DNA of 64,000 nucleotides from an uncultured Oscillospiraceae bacterium. Its GTDB lineage: Bacteria > Bacillota > Clostridia > Oscillospirales > Acutalibacteraceae. The stretch lies in assembly GCA_902490735.1 (NCBI GenBank), contig CABUFC010000004.1:62001-126000 (forward strand), in the 5' to 3' direction. The notes under the pieces are model-generated. The model searched no databases. It was not told the DNA's origin and saw nothing but the letters and a program-made list of their open reading frames with translations. A program made the translations under genes and the position numbers. Position 1 is the stretch's first letter, and every line of letters begins with the position of its first letter. Shown here in pieces: positions 31,474 to 40,545 of the stretch.

Positions 31474-31502
31474 ATTTTAGCACAACAGAAGGGTTTTGTC
31501 AA
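31474..31502 (-). promoter_or_regulatory. Promoter of the metY leader and operon
   Basis: Minus strand: TTGACA (complement of 31497-31502), 17 bases, TAAAAT (complement of 31474-31479), about 29 bases before the leader start codon. Confidence 0.88.
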
Positions 31503-31506
31503 CTAT

Positions 31507-31535
31507 TTGACATTAATAAATATTAAATATATAAT
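31507..31535 (+). promoter_or_regulatory. Promoter of cca
   Basis: TTGACA (31507-31512), 17 bases, TATAAT (31530-31535). It is divergent from and only four bases away from the -35 box of the metY promoter. Confidence 0.88.
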
Positions 31536-31555
31536 ACAATCAGCGGGAGGCGAAT

Positions 31556-32668
31556 ATGAGCGGTTTAATCACAGCTTATGAAGTTTTAAGGATTATTGAA
31601 TCGCACGGATTTCGGGCTTTTTTAGTCGGTGGAGCCGTGCGGGATATCGTTATGGGAAAAATTCCAAGCGATTATGATATTGCAACAAGCGCAAGTCCTT
31701 ATAAAATAAAGGAAATCTTTTCAAGCTTTAAACAGTATTTATCCGGCGAACGCTATAAAACGGTCGGGGTAATTTTTAAAGGAACAAACTTTGAAATTAC
31801 CACTTTTAGAGAAGAATCGGGTTACGGCGATCACCGCCACCCGGACGTTACAAGCGCTTCAAACATTAACAGCGATGTTTTGCGGCGCGATTTTACCATT
31901 AACGCCATTTACATGGATAAAAACGGTGAAATATTTGATCCGCTTTTAGGAAAAGAGGATATAAAAAAGCGACTTATACGCGCTGTCGGCAACGCTGACG
32001 AGCGATTTTCAGAGGACGCTCTTAGAATACTAAGAGCCGTACGATTTGCGTCGGCGCTTTGCTTTAAAATTGAAAGCGAAACCGCCTTGGCAATGCGTCG
32101 CTGTGCGCCTCTTATAAAAAACATTTCTAAAGAAAGAATTACCGAAGAGCTTAAAAAAGCGGTTGCAGGAGAGGCTTTTTTTGAGGTGCTTTCGAACTTT
32201 TCGGATGTGTTTTTTACGGCAACAGGCGATTTGCCTTTATTTTCAGACAAAGAAAAAGCGGCCTTTAAACTTTTAACCGCAGACGAAAAATTTTATTTTT
32301 TCCTTTCAAAGCTTACCACCGGTTTAAACCGGTTAGCGCTATCTTCCCGGCAGAAAAAAACGGCCGCGTTTTTACACAAGTATTTAAACGCCGAAACAAT
32401 AAGACTTTCACAGCTTTTTTATGAGGATGAATTTTCCGCAAATGTGTTTTTAAAAATAAAAAAAGCCTGTGGCGAAGAAATAATACTCCCCGATTATTTT
32501 ATTTACAAAATTAAAGACTTAGCGGTAAACGGAAACGATCTTGATATAAATCCAAAGCTTAAAGGAAAAGCTCTTAAAGAAGCTCTTTTTGCAGTAGCAG
32601 ACGGAAGGCTTTTAAACGACCGCGAAAAAATACTTGAATTTATTCGGCTCTTATATATTGACAAATAA
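31556..32668 (+). CDS. cca: CCA tRNA nucleotidyltransferase
   Basis: The 370-residue product has the class II nucleotidyltransferase head: FLVGGAVRD (about residues 22-30) and the catalytic acid pair in SDYDIATSA. RRDFTINAIY and DPLLGKEDIKKRLIRAVGNA follow, with the ERDALRILRAVRFA-like neck (here FSEDALRILRAVRFASAL) recognising bases. It adds or repairs the 3' CCA of tRNAs in the cytoplasm. GGGAGG precedes ATG 31556. Both tRNA genes in this window encode CCA, so repair may be its main task. A rubredoxin gene follows at 60 bases. Confidence 0.95.
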   Translation: MSGLITAYEVLRIIESHGFRAFLVGGAVRDIVMGKIPSDYDIATSASPYKIKEIFSSFKQYLSGERYKTVGVIFKGTNFEITTFREESGYGDHRHPDVTSASNINSDVLRRDFTINAIYMDKNGEIFDPLLGKEDIKKRLIRAVGNADERFSEDALRILRAVRFASALCFKIESETALAMRRCAPLIKNISKERITEELKKAVAGEAFFEVLSNFSDVFFTATGDLPLFSDKEKAAFKLLTADEKFYFFLSKLTTGLNRLALSSRQKKTAAFLHKYLNAETIRLSQLFYEDEFSANVFLKIKKACGEEIILPDYFIYKIKDLAVNGNDLDINPKLKGKALKEALFAVADGRLLNDREKILEFIRLLYIDK

Positions 32669-32728
32669 GCTTTCTTTTGCTATATTTCAAATAGGCTTTA
32701 AAACCAGATTATTTTAAGGAGGATTTTT

Positions 32729-32863
32729 ATGACAAAATACGTATGCACCATCTGCGGTTATGAGTATGACGGCGAAATTCCTTTTGAAGAATTACCCGAT
32801 GACTATGTATGCCCACTTTGCGGCGTTGGCAAAGAAGACTTCGAGGCGGTTACAGAGGAATAA
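32729..32863 (+). CDS. Rubredoxin
   Basis: A 44-residue gene with AAGGAGG six bases before ATG 32729. The product starts [15 protein letters not shown] and contains [16 protein letters not shown]: the two C-x-x-C-G loops bind one iron, with a short spacing usual for minimal rubredoxins. It is a small cytoplasmic electron carrier, likely partner of the rubrerythrin at 6.1 kb and of other oxygen or peroxide defence enzymes. It is followed by a strong terminator and may be read from the cca promoter. Confidence 0.96.
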   Translation: MTKYVCTICGYEYDGEIPFEELPDDYVCPLCGVGKEDFEAVTEE

Positions 32864-32867
32864 AGAC

Positions 32868-32900
32868 ATCCCCGAAAGCGTTGCTTTCGGGGATATTTTA
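32868..32900. terminator. Terminator after rubredoxin
   Basis: ATCCCCGAAAGC (32868-32879), loop GTT, GCTTTCGGGGAT (32883-32894), then ATTTTAATTTT. It may also serve the convergent ATPase gene. Confidence 0.9.
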
Positions 32901-33926
32901 ATTTTCAGAAATTATTTTTTCAAACAGTTTATCTAAAACGTCAAAATCCATTGCGTTTATATAGTAGCTTTCAAGCTCGTCGTGCAGCGCTTTGGCGCGC
33001 TTTACCGATTCGCCTGCAAGATTTATTAGTTTTAATGCTTCGTTGTTATCGGTATAGAGTTCTTTAACAATATTTTTAGGAATTTTTTTATACATATCGG
33101 GCAACATTGCTGCCCCCTCTTTTTTTATTTCGTGGAAAGCACAGCTTGTAAAAATACCGGTTGTGCCGCCTAAAATGATATGCTCGGTTGTGTTTCTTAG
33201 TACCGAACAGGGCATAACCGTCTTTTCGGCTTTTAGATGATTATCCATAATCTCGCATAAAAGCGCATTCGACGCGGCTTTATATTCGTCGTTGATTATA
33301 AATGCTTCGGTAACGCTATTGACGGTATTTTGGCATATCTCGGTTTTGCCGACCGATACAGCCGAAAGCAGGCGAACTTCGGTTTTTCCAATTTTGTATT
33401 CATTTGAAAAGCAGTCGTTTGCTACGCGTTTTACAGCGTTATAATCAACAAAGTTTTGTGCTGTGTAAAAAACGCTTCGCCTTAATGCGGCGGCGGATTT
33501 TATATATATCGACGCTTTAGCATGACAGCTTGATATTTCATTGTTAAGCCTTTCGATTTCGGATAAATGCAGCCTTAATTTATCAGTATTAAAACCGGCC
33601 GCAGTATCTACTATTGTTTCAAATGCACCCGGGTATTTCGGCTCTACGGTATGTGGCGGTGTACCGTCTATTATTGCGAAGTTTTTGGTTTTATTGTACA
33701 TTCCGTCAAGGCTTTTGGGGTCGCTAGTGCAAGGATAGTATTCGCACTCGTCGAGGCTTTTGTTTGACCACTTTAAAAGTCTTTTTATAAGACTGCTTTT
33801 GCCGCTTCCGGGACCACCCTTTATTATGTAAAATCTGCCGCCGGAACAAAAAGGATAAAAGCTGTCAAACAAGCCTGAAAAGCCGTTTTCGGTGTTAGAA
33901 CCCAAAAAATAATCTTTATTATTCAT
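32898..33926 (-). CDS. P-loop ATPase of unknown role (PRK06851-like)
   Basis: The 342-residue product has a Walker A motif in RFYIIKGGPGSGKSSLIKRL (about residues 31-50) and a plausible Walker B/switch region at FAIIDGTPPHTVEPKYPGAF (about 88-107). A second half lacks its own P-loop. The layout fits a poorly characterised Firmicute ATPase family (PRK06851 type), some members of which occur in spore formers. AGGGG precedes ATG 33926. It stands alone; there is no membrane segment, so it is cytoplasmic. Confidence 0.75.
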   Translation of the reverse strand: MNNKDYFLGSNTENGFSGLFDSFYPFCSGGRFYIIKGGPGSGKSSLIKRLLKWSNKSLDECEYYPCTSDPKSLDGMYNKTKNFAIIDGTPPHTVEPKYPGAFETIVDTAAGFNTDKLRLHLSEIERLNNEISSCHAKASIYIKSAAALRRSVFYTAQNFVDYNAVKRVANDCFSNEYKIGKTEVRLLSAVSVGKTEICQNTVNSVTEAFIINDEYKAASNALLCEIMDNHLKAEKTVMPCSVLRNTTEHIILGGTTGIFTSCAFHEIKKEGAAMLPDMYKKIPKNIVKELYTDNNEALKLINLAGESVKRAKALHDELESYYINAMDFDVLDKLFEKIISEN

Positions 33927-34008
33927 GTTTTTGCCCCTTTTATTTTATTCAACATTATTCTATTCGCGAAAAACCCGATTTGTGACCCCGGAAATTTTGT
34001 CTATACTC

Positions 34009-34038
34009 TTTACATTTAATTACAGTTTATGATATAAT
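34009..34038 (+). promoter_or_regulatory. Promoter of the lipoprotein / two-component operon
   Basis: TTTACA (34009-34014), 18 bases, TATAAT (34033-34038). Confidence 0.65.
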
Positions 34039-34066
34039 GATATAAATATTTAAAAGGGGGATTAGT

Positions 34067-35374
34067 ATGTTAAAGAAGTTTTGCGCTTTTTTGCTTGCGG
34101 CAGTACTGGCTTTAACCTTTTGCGGCTGCAAAAGCTCTCCCTTTAATGCGGACACTCTTATTTCTCCGCCTAATCCCACCGGTGATTTTGCGCCTATTAA
34201 AGAAGCGTTGCAAAAATCCGTTGCCGGGAAGTTTAAGCTTAAATTTCCTATCGGCGGAAGCTACCGCTCGGCGTTTATTTTTGCCGACCTTGAGCAAAGC
34301 GGAAAAGAAGATTACTGTGTTGCTTTTTACACCTTAAGCGATTCAGAAGAGTCCGCTATCCACATAAATTTAATTAAACACATTAAAGACACCTGGGTTT
34401 CCGTAAGCGATTTATTTTATTCTGCTGAAGAAATTGAAAAGGTTGAATTTGCCGACCTTTCAAAAGACGGCTTTTTGGAAATACTTGTAGGTTACAGGGT
34501 GTATTCCGATGTGGACAAAAAGGTTTCGGTTTACAGCATATCGGCTGATACAATGCGCCAGCGGCTTTTAGAGGATTACAGTCAATTTATTGTGACAGAC
34601 CTTACAGTTGACGGTAAAAACGAGCTTTTTGTTATTAATCGCACCCCTTCGGATAATTCGGCTACCGCAGCGCTTTACACGCTGAATTCGGGCGGCATTA
34701 AGGAAGAGGCGTTGTGCGCTATCGACGGCAACGTAAATTCTTACAACCTGCCGGTGCTTTCAAAGCTTGGAAACGATCAGCCGGCGGTGTTGGTTGACGC
34801 TTACACCTCAAAAGGTATGATAACCGAAATTATTTACTACAAGGACGGCCGGCTTGTCGCTCCGTTTTTTGACAGCAAGTTAGGCATGAACTCCGTATTG
34901 CAAAGGGACGGTAACACTGAAATTACCGATATAAATAACGACGGCAGGATTGACGTGCCGCTTTTATCGGCGCTTACTCTTACGGCTAACAGCGAAGGCT
35001 CGAGTTATATGACCACATGGGTAAATTATAACGGTTCAGAGTTGTACGCCGTAGCACACACGGTGACAAACAGTCTTGACAATTATTACATTGTAATTCC
35101 GGAAAACTTGGCGGAAAACATTGGCGTTGAAAGACTGCCCTTGGAAAAACTTAGAGTTTTTTATTTGTGGGACAAGGTGCAGGACGCACCGTTAAACGAA
35201 TTATTCCGCATAAAGGTTGAGGATTCGGCATCTTATAAAAGCGAAAACAAAGACGGCTTTTTTGAGCTTACGCGTGACAGTGTTTATGTGTACTCCGCAA
35301 AAATAGCCGAGGCCGGCACTAAATACAACGTAACCGAAAAACTGCTTAAAGACAGTTTTAAGCTTATTGTCTAA
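34067..35374 (+). CDS. Predicted lipoprotein with FG-GAP/VCBS-like repeats
   Basis: The 435-residue product has a lipoprotein signal (MLKKFCAFLLAAVLALTFCG, lipobox TFCGC), so it is anchored on the outer face of the membrane. Several D-x-D/N-x-D/N-G type loops recur, for example FADLEQSGKEDY, FADLSKDGFLEI, DLTVDGKNEL and TDINNDGRIDVP, as in calcium-binding propeller or VCBS-like repeats. The function is unknown. A response regulator begins 14 bases later and a histidine kinase follows, so it may be a sensing partner or target of that pair. GGGGG precedes ATG 34067. Confidence 0.85.
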   Translation: MLKKFCAFLLAAVLALTFCGCKSSPFNADTLISPPNPTGDFAPIKEALQKSVAGKFKLKFPIGGSYRSAFIFADLEQSGKEDYCVAFYTLSDSEESAIHINLIKHIKDTWVSVSDLFYSAEEIEKVEFADLSKDGFLEILVGYRVYSDVDKKVSVYSISADTMRQRLLEDYSQFIVTDLTVDGKNELFVINRTPSDNSATAALYTLNSGGIKEEALCAIDGNVNSYNLPVLSKLGNDQPAVLVDAYTSKGMITEIIYYKDGRLVAPFFDSKLGMNSVLQRDGNTEITDINNDGRIDVPLLSALTLTANSEGSSYMTTWVNYNGSELYAVAHTVTNSLDNYYIVIPENLAENIGVERLPLEKLRVFYLWDKVQDAPLNELFRIKVEDSASYKSENKDGFFELTRDSVYVYSAKIAEAGTKYNVTEKLLKDSFKLIV

Positions 35375-35388
35375 TACTGGAGGATAAC

Positions 35389-36084
35389 ATGAGAAAAATT
35401 TTGGTTTGCGAAGACGAAGTTCCGATCCGCGAGTTTGAAGTTATTAATCTTACCCGCGCAGGCTACCAGGTTATTGAAGCCGGAAGCGGCGAAGAGGCGC
35501 TTGATATTTATTCAAACGAACCCGACTTTGACATTGCGCTTCTTGATATCTCCATGCCCGGCATGGACGGTTTTGCTCTTTGCAAAGAACTTAGAAAGCG
35601 CTCGAAAAATTTAGGCATAATAATGCTTACCGCAAGAACCCAGGAGATGGACAAGGTAAACGGCCTTATGCTTGGTGCGGACGATTATATTACAAAACCT
35701 TTTTCTCCTAGCGAACTTTTGGCGCGCGTGGATTCGCTTTACAGAAGGGTTGAAATGCAAAGCGAAGCAAAAGCTCCGAGCGAGGAAATTACCCTTGGCG
35801 AGCTCTCCTTAAATTTAAGACGACGCACACTGTCAAAGCGCGGGCAGTTAATAGAGCTTACCCAGGTAGAATTTCAAATTATCGAATTCTTCTTTCAAAA
35901 CCCGAATGTGGCACTATCGAGAACCGAAATTTTAAACAAGGTTTGGGGTGACGAATATTTCGGCGAAGAAAAAATTGTTGACGTAAATATTAGACGTCTT
36001 AGAATAAAAATAGAGGACGATCCCGGAAATCCCCGGTATTTACTTACAGTTTGGGGCATGGGATATAAATGGAACGCTAAGTAG
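35389..36084 (+). CDS. OmpR/PhoB-type response regulator
   Basis: The 231-residue product has a receiver domain (about 1-120) with acid residues CEDE, phospho-acceptor Asp53 in LLDISMPG, and the conserved Lys in ITKPFSP. An OmpR-type winged-helix DNA-binding domain follows (about 135-231), ending TVWGMGYKW. GGAGG precedes ATG 35389. The kinase gene starts eight bases after its stop, so they form a cognate pair. Confidence 0.96.
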   Translation: MRKILVCEDEVPIREFEVINLTRAGYQVIEAGSGEEALDIYSNEPDFDIALLDISMPGMDGFALCKELRKRSKNLGIIMLTARTQEMDKVNGLMLGADDYITKPFSPSELLARVDSLYRRVEMQSEAKAPSEEITLGELSLNLRRRTLSKRGQLIELTQVEFQIIEFFFQNPNVALSRTEILNKVWGDEYFGEEKIVDVNIRRLRIKIEDDPGNPRYLLTVWGMGYKWNAK

Positions 36085-36092
36085 GTTTTTAT

Positions 36093-37529
36093 ATGCTTAA
36101 AATTGCCAAAAAGGGAATTACAAGACGTTTAATTATAAATGTGCTGTCTGTTACGCTGGCGGCCTTTGTTATCGTTGGCATTACCCTTTGCGGAATATCC
36201 TCTTATATAATTAAAAACGATATTAAAGCACAAGCCGAAGAGCTTTTTACCGGTTACAACATGCTGGCATCCTGTAAAGCTTCCGAGTTTGAAGGGCGCG
36301 CCCGCGAATATATTGAAGCCTTTGCCAACAAAGACAAAATCGAGATTGAGGTTTTTGATTCAAGCGGCAAAATGATTATATCTTCAAGCGGCTTTTTATA
36401 TATCGACAATGATATGCCCGATTATGACGCCGCAAAAGAATCCACAGGCGGCTACGCTACCTGGTCCGGAAAAAACAGCGCCGGCGAGCGCGTTATGGCA
36501 GGTACCGAAATTTTAAGCGATTTCGGCTACGGATCTAACGGTGCCGTAAGATGGGTGGTTTCTTGCGAAGCTGCCGAGTCAAGGATAGTTTTAATAAATA
36601 TTGGAATAATCGTATTTTTGACGGTCTTATTTATAATTATTTTTATTTGGAGCTTTTATTTTATAAAATCCATTGTAGACCCCATACGCGAAGTAAGCGT
36701 TATTACCAGAAAAATAGCCCTCGGCGACTTTAAAGCCAGAATAAACATAAAATCGGACGATGAAATAGGCGAGCTTTGCGACGGTATTAATCACATGGCA
36801 AACGAACTTGCGCTTACAGACGAGATGAAAAACGACTTTATTTCGTCTGTTTCTCACGAGTTAAGAACTCCGCTTACCGCAATACGCGGCTGGGGAGAAA
36901 CAGCAAAAATGTCGCTTGAAAACCCGGACAAAGAGCTGTTGCAAAAATCGCTCGACGTTATTTTAAAGGAGACCGACAGGCTTTCAGGGCTTGTTGAAGA
37001 ATTGCTGGACTTTTCAAGGATGCAGTCCGGAAGGCTTTCGTTAAATATGCGAAAAAGCGATATTTCCGTGCCCTTTTACGAGGCTGTCGAAATGTATACC
37101 GAGCTTGCCAAGCAACGTGAAATTGAGCTTGTTGTTTCTTTGCAGGAAAATCTTCCGCCGGTGTTTGGTGATCCCGACAGGCTAAAACAGGTGTTTATAA
37201 ACGTTTTGGATAATGCCGTAAAATACACCGACAAGGGCGGTCAAATATTAATTTCCGGGTTTTTAGAAGAGGGTTGTATTACAATTAAGGTTATAGACAC
37301 GGGCGTAGGTATACCCGCGCAGGACCTAGACCGAGTAAAAGAAAAATTCTTTAAATCCAACAAAACGGTTCGCGGCAGCGGCATAGGGCTTGCTGTCGCA
37401 GACGAAATAATGAAACAACACAACGGGCTTTTGTTTTTGGAAAGCCGTGAAGGCGTTGGAACAACAGTTACCATCGTGGTACCGGTAGCTCCGGAAGACG
37501 AAGAGCCTTCGCAAGCACAAGGAGAATAG
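36093..37529 (+). CDS. Sensor histidine kinase with extracellular domain and HAMP
   Basis: The 478-residue product has a first membrane segment (about 14-36), an extracytoplasmic sensor region (about 37-165), and a second membrane segment (about 168-192). HAMP (about 193-245) and HisKA with SSVSHELRTPLTAIRGW (His255) follow, then a HATPase_c domain with N-box DNAVKYTDKGG, G1 DTGVGIP and GSGIGLAVADEI. It phosphorylates the preceding response regulator. The signal is unknown, but the upstream lipoprotein in the same operon may take part. One base separates it from the next gene. Confidence 0.95.
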   Translation: MLKIAKKGITRRLIINVLSVTLAAFVIVGITLCGISSYIIKNDIKAQAEELFTGYNMLASCKASEFEGRAREYIEAFANKDKIEIEVFDSSGKMIISSSGFLYIDNDMPDYDAAKESTGGYATWSGKNSAGERVMAGTEILSDFGYGSNGAVRWVVSCEAAESRIVLINIGIIVFLTVLFIIIFIWSFYFIKSIVDPIREVSVITRKIALGDFKARINIKSDDEIGELCDGINHMANELALTDEMKNDFISSVSHELRTPLTAIRGWGETAKMSLENPDKELLQKSLDVILKETDRLSGLVEELLDFSRMQSGRLSLNMRKSDISVPFYEAVEMYTELAKQREIELVVSLQENLPPVFGDPDRLKQVFINVLDNAVKYTDKGGQILISGFLEEGCITIKVIDTGVGIPAQDLDRVKEKFFKSNKTVRGSGIGLAVADEIMKQHNGLLFLESREGVGTTVTIVVPVAPEDEEPSQAQGE

Positions 37530-37530
37530 T

Positions 37531-38613
37531 ATGAAAAAATGCACAAGCATAGGCGGGCAAGCGCTTATTGAGGGAATTATGATGAAGGGCCCTTACAAAA
37601 CGGTTATGGCCGTTAGGGCGCCGGACGGTTCGATAACCACAGAGGAGCAGTCCGACAAAAGACTTATAAATAAATCCAAAGTATTTAAAGTTCCGCTAAT
37701 TCGCGGTGCGGTAAATTTTATTGACGCACTTATTTCCGGATATAAGGCGCTTATGCGCTCGGCAGATCTTTCGGGGCTTACAGACCTTGAAGAAGAAGAG
37801 GAAAATAAAAAAGCCGCCGAAAAAAAGGCGGCAAAGGCAAAACGCAAGGCCGCGCACGAAGGCAAAAGCGAGCAGGAGCAAAACGAGATTTACGAGGCCG
37901 TTTTAAACGACGCTTTGGCGGAAAAAACCGACGAAGAAAAGCAAAAAAGCAAAAAAGCGACCGATCGACTTATTTCGGCGCTTATGATTGTGGCAACCGT
38001 TTTAGGTGTTGTAATTGCAGTATTTCTTTTTATGTATTTACCTGCAAAATTGTTTAACTTAATTAACGGTGCCGCCGGAAATTCCATATCTTACTTACGC
38101 GCTCTGTTTGAGGGAATTTTAAAAATAATTATTTTCTTGCTTTATATTGTGCTTGTGTCTAAAACGCCCGATATTAAGCGCGTTTTTATGTATCATGGCG
38201 CGGAGCATAAGTCGATAGCCTGCTACGAAAACGGTTTAGAGCTTACAGTTGAAAATGTGCAAAAACAAACCAGGTTTCACCCGCGCTGCGGAACTTCGTT
38301 TATGATTGTAATGCTTATTGTTGGCATTTTGTTTACATTTTTATTGCAGACGGTTTTTCCTGTTGTTACAACAATTTTGCCCCTTTGGGTTGCGGTTAAA
38401 ATACTGATTTTACCGATTATTTGCGGACTCGGTTATGAGTTTATTCGTTACTGCGGCCGACACGATAATGCGCTTACTAAAATTCTTGCGGCTCCCGGGC
38501 TTTGGACGCAGCGAATAACCACAAAGCCTCCTTCTGACGATATGTGCGAAGTAGCAATTACCGCCCTTTGCGCCGTAATTCCGGATGACGGAAGCGACAC
38601 AATTAAAAAATGA
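37531..38613 (+). CDS. DUF1385 family membrane protein
   Basis: The 360-residue product begins KKCTSIGGQALIEGIMMKGP and contains YHGAEHKSIACYENGLELT, both diagnostic of DUF1385. A charged Lys/Glu-rich insertion lies at about 90-140, and three or four hydrophobic segments follow. The family's function is unknown; in Firmicutes it is regularly found next to prmC and the release factor prfA, and here prmC overlaps its stop codon (ATGA). AAGGAG precedes ATG 37531. Confidence 0.9.
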   Translation: MKKCTSIGGQALIEGIMMKGPYKTVMAVRAPDGSITTEEQSDKRLINKSKVFKVPLIRGAVNFIDALISGYKALMRSADLSGLTDLEEEEENKKAAEKKAAKAKRKAAHEGKSEQEQNEIYEAVLNDALAEKTDEEKQKSKKATDRLISALMIVATVLGVVIAVFLFMYLPAKLFNLINGAAGNSISYLRALFEGILKIIIFLLYIVLVSKTPDIKRVFMYHGAEHKSIACYENGLELTVENVQKQTRFHPRCGTSFMIVMLIVGILFTFLLQTVFPVVTTILPLWVAVKILILPIICGLGYEFIRYCGRHDNALTKILAAPGLWTQRITTKPPSDDMCEVAITALCAVIPDDGSDTIKK

Positions 38614-39356
38614 ACGAGCTTGAAAAAAAATTAAAGCTTTACGGCATAGAAGATTTTCAATTTGAAGCAAAGCAACTATCGGTATTTAGCGGAAAAGATC
38701 TTGAAAATGCGTTAGCTCGCAGGCTTTTAAGAGAGCCGCTGCAATATATTTTAGGCGAGTGGGAGTTTTATTCGCTTCCATTTTGCGTAGGCCCCGGCGT
38801 TCTTATACCGAGAGCCGATACCGAAACCCTTGTAGACGTTGCACTAAAGGTTGTAAAAAAGGACAGCCGTGTTATTGATTTATGCTCGGGCTCCGGGTGC
38901 GTTGCAATAGCTATTGAAAAAAACAGCGGCTGTTTTATGACCGCCCTTGAAAACTCTGAGGATGCCATTAAGTATTTAAAGCTAAATATAGAAAAAAATC
39001 GCTCGAATATAAAAATTATACAAGAGGATATTTTTAAGTTTGTGCCGAATGAAAAGGTGGATGTTATTTTATCAAATCCGCCGTACATAAAAACAAAGGA
39101 CCTGAAATTCTTACAAAAGGAAGTAACATTCGAACCTCTGTGCGCACTTGATGGCGGTGAGGACGGGCTTTTGTTTTACAGACGTATTTTAGAATTTATA
39201 CCGTTTTTAAATCCGGGCGGCCACATTATTGTGGAGGTTGGGTATGACACTTCTTCAGATGTACAAAAATTGTTTGAAAATGCAGGTCTTATAACTAAAG
39301 CGGTTAAAGATTTAAGCGGAATTAACAGGGTGATTTTTGGTACTCTGGCCGATTGA
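38610..39356 (+). CDS. prmC: Release factor glutamine N5-methyltransferase PrmC
   Basis: The 248-residue product has QYILGEWEFYSLPFCVGPGV followed by LIPRADTETL, the PrmC hallmark. The SAM-binding VIDLCSGSGCVAIAIE and catalytic NPPYIKTKDL (N-P-P-Y contacts the glutamine) follow. It methylates the GGQ glutamine of peptide release factors in the cytoplasm. It is somewhat shorter than the roughly 280-residue norm, mainly in the N-terminal helical domain. It overlaps the DUF1385 stop by four bases. prfA is not in the window. Confidence 0.93.
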   Translation: MNELEKKLKLYGIEDFQFEAKQLSVFSGKDLENALARRLLREPLQYILGEWEFYSLPFCVGPGVLIPRADTETLVDVALKVVKKDSRVIDLCSGSGCVAIAIEKNSGCFMTALENSEDAIKYLKLNIEKNRSNIKIIQEDIFKFVPNEKVDVILSNPPYIKTKDLKFLQKEVTFEPLCALDGGEDGLLFYRRILEFIPFLNPGGHIIVEVGYDTSSDVQKLFENAGLITKAVKDLSGINRVIFGTLAD

Positions 39357-39414
39357 ATTTTTTAAATAAATAAAATAAAATTATAAGGCAAAATACACTT
39401 TAAGGAGAAATATA

Positions 39415-40545
39415 ATGGCAAACGAAAAATTAAAATCACTTGAAACGGTAATAAACTTACTTGACAAACGTTTTGGCGCCGGCACCGTAATGAAGCTTGG
39501 GGATAATGCGGCTATGTCAGTAGAACATATTTCTTCAGGGTCGCTGGCTCTCGATTTAGCGCTTGGCATTGGCGGGCTTCCTCGCGGCAGAATAACCGAG
39601 ATGTACGGTCCGGAGTCTTCCGGTAAAACCACTTTGGCACTGCACGCAGTAGCAGAGGCCCAAAAAATCGGCGGAATTGCGGCATTTATTGACGTTGAGC
39701 ACGCGCTTGATCCCGTATATGCAAAAGCACTTGGCGTTGATATTGACAATCTTTTAGTTTCCCAGCCTGACAGCGGCGAACAGGCTTTGGAAATTGCCGA
39801 AAGTCTTATCCGCTCGGGCGCTATCGACATTATTGTTGTTGACTCTGTTGCGGCACTAACCCCTAAAGCCGAAATAGAAGGCGATATGGGCGACGCCATG
39901 CCGGGTCTTCAGGCAAGGCTTATGTCTCAGGCGATGAGAAAGCTTTCTGCTGTAATCTCAAAATCTAACTGCGTTGCCATTTTTATTAACCAGCTTCGTG
40001 AAAAAATCGGCGTTTTCTACGGTTCGAACGAAACAACCACCGGCGGCCGCGCATTAAAATTTTATGCTTCCGTAAGAATTGACATAAGAAGGGTTGAAAC
40101 CTTAAAGTCTGGCGGCGAAATGATAGGCTCGCACACAAGAGCAAAGGTTGTTAAAAACAAGGTGGCACCACCCTTCCGCGATGCAGAATTCGATATAATG
40201 TACGGAAAAGGAATATCAAAAGAAAGCGAAATTGTTGAGCTCGGCGTAAAATATGAAGTGTTAGAGCGCACCGGTGCTTTCTATTACTACAACGAAGAAC
40301 GCATTGGCCAGGGCAAAGAAAATGCAAAGAAATATTTTGAAGATAATCCCGAAAAAATGGCCGAAGTGCGCGAAAAAATAATGGAAGCCGTTGAAAAGGC
40401 GAACAAAACCGAGGAGAAGCTTGCAAAACACCATGGACTAAAACCGGGTGAAAAACCTGCCGAGGACGCGGTTGAAGCCATAACAAATCCAAAACCCCCG
40501 AGAAAAGCTATTAGTATTGACGTTGCTGTAGACGACGACGAATAA
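39415..40545 (+). CDS. recA: Recombinase RecA
   Basis: The 376-residue product is unmistakable. It has the Walker [14 protein letters not shown], the conserved [53 protein letters not shown] (Walker B and loop 1), and [20 protein letters not shown] (loop 2). The acidic tail ends VDDDE. It carries out homologous recombination and SOS induction. TAAGGAG precedes ATG 39415. I see no LexA-type box in the 58 bases before it, so transcription may come from upstream. recX starts inside its stop codon. Confidence 0.99.
   Translation: MANEKLKSLETVINLLDKRFGAGTVMKLGDNAAMSVEHISSGSLALDLALGIGGLPRGRITEMYGPESSGKTTLALHAVAEAQKIGGIAAFIDVEHALDPVYAKALGVDIDNLLVSQPDSGEQALEIAESLIRSGAIDIIVVDSVAALTPKAEIEGDMGDAMPGLQARLMSQAMRKLSAVISKSNCVAIFINQLREKIGVFYGSNETTTGGRALKFYASVRIDIRRVETLKSGGEMIGSHTRAKVVKNKVAPPFRDAEFDIMYGKGISKESEIVELGVKYEVLERTGAFYYYNEERIGQGKENAKKYFEDNPEKMAEVREKIMEAVEKANKTEEKLAKHHGLKPGEKPAEDAVEAITNPKPPRKAISIDVAVDDDE

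Noticed and set aside
31296..31550. SAM riboswitch or Met T-box upstream of metY
   Set aside because: None of the conserved cores is present; the leader is fully explained by the short ORF plus terminator/antiterminator.
39357..39414. LexA/SOS box before recA
   Set aside because: No GAAC-N4-GTTC or similar inverted repeat is visible in the gap.
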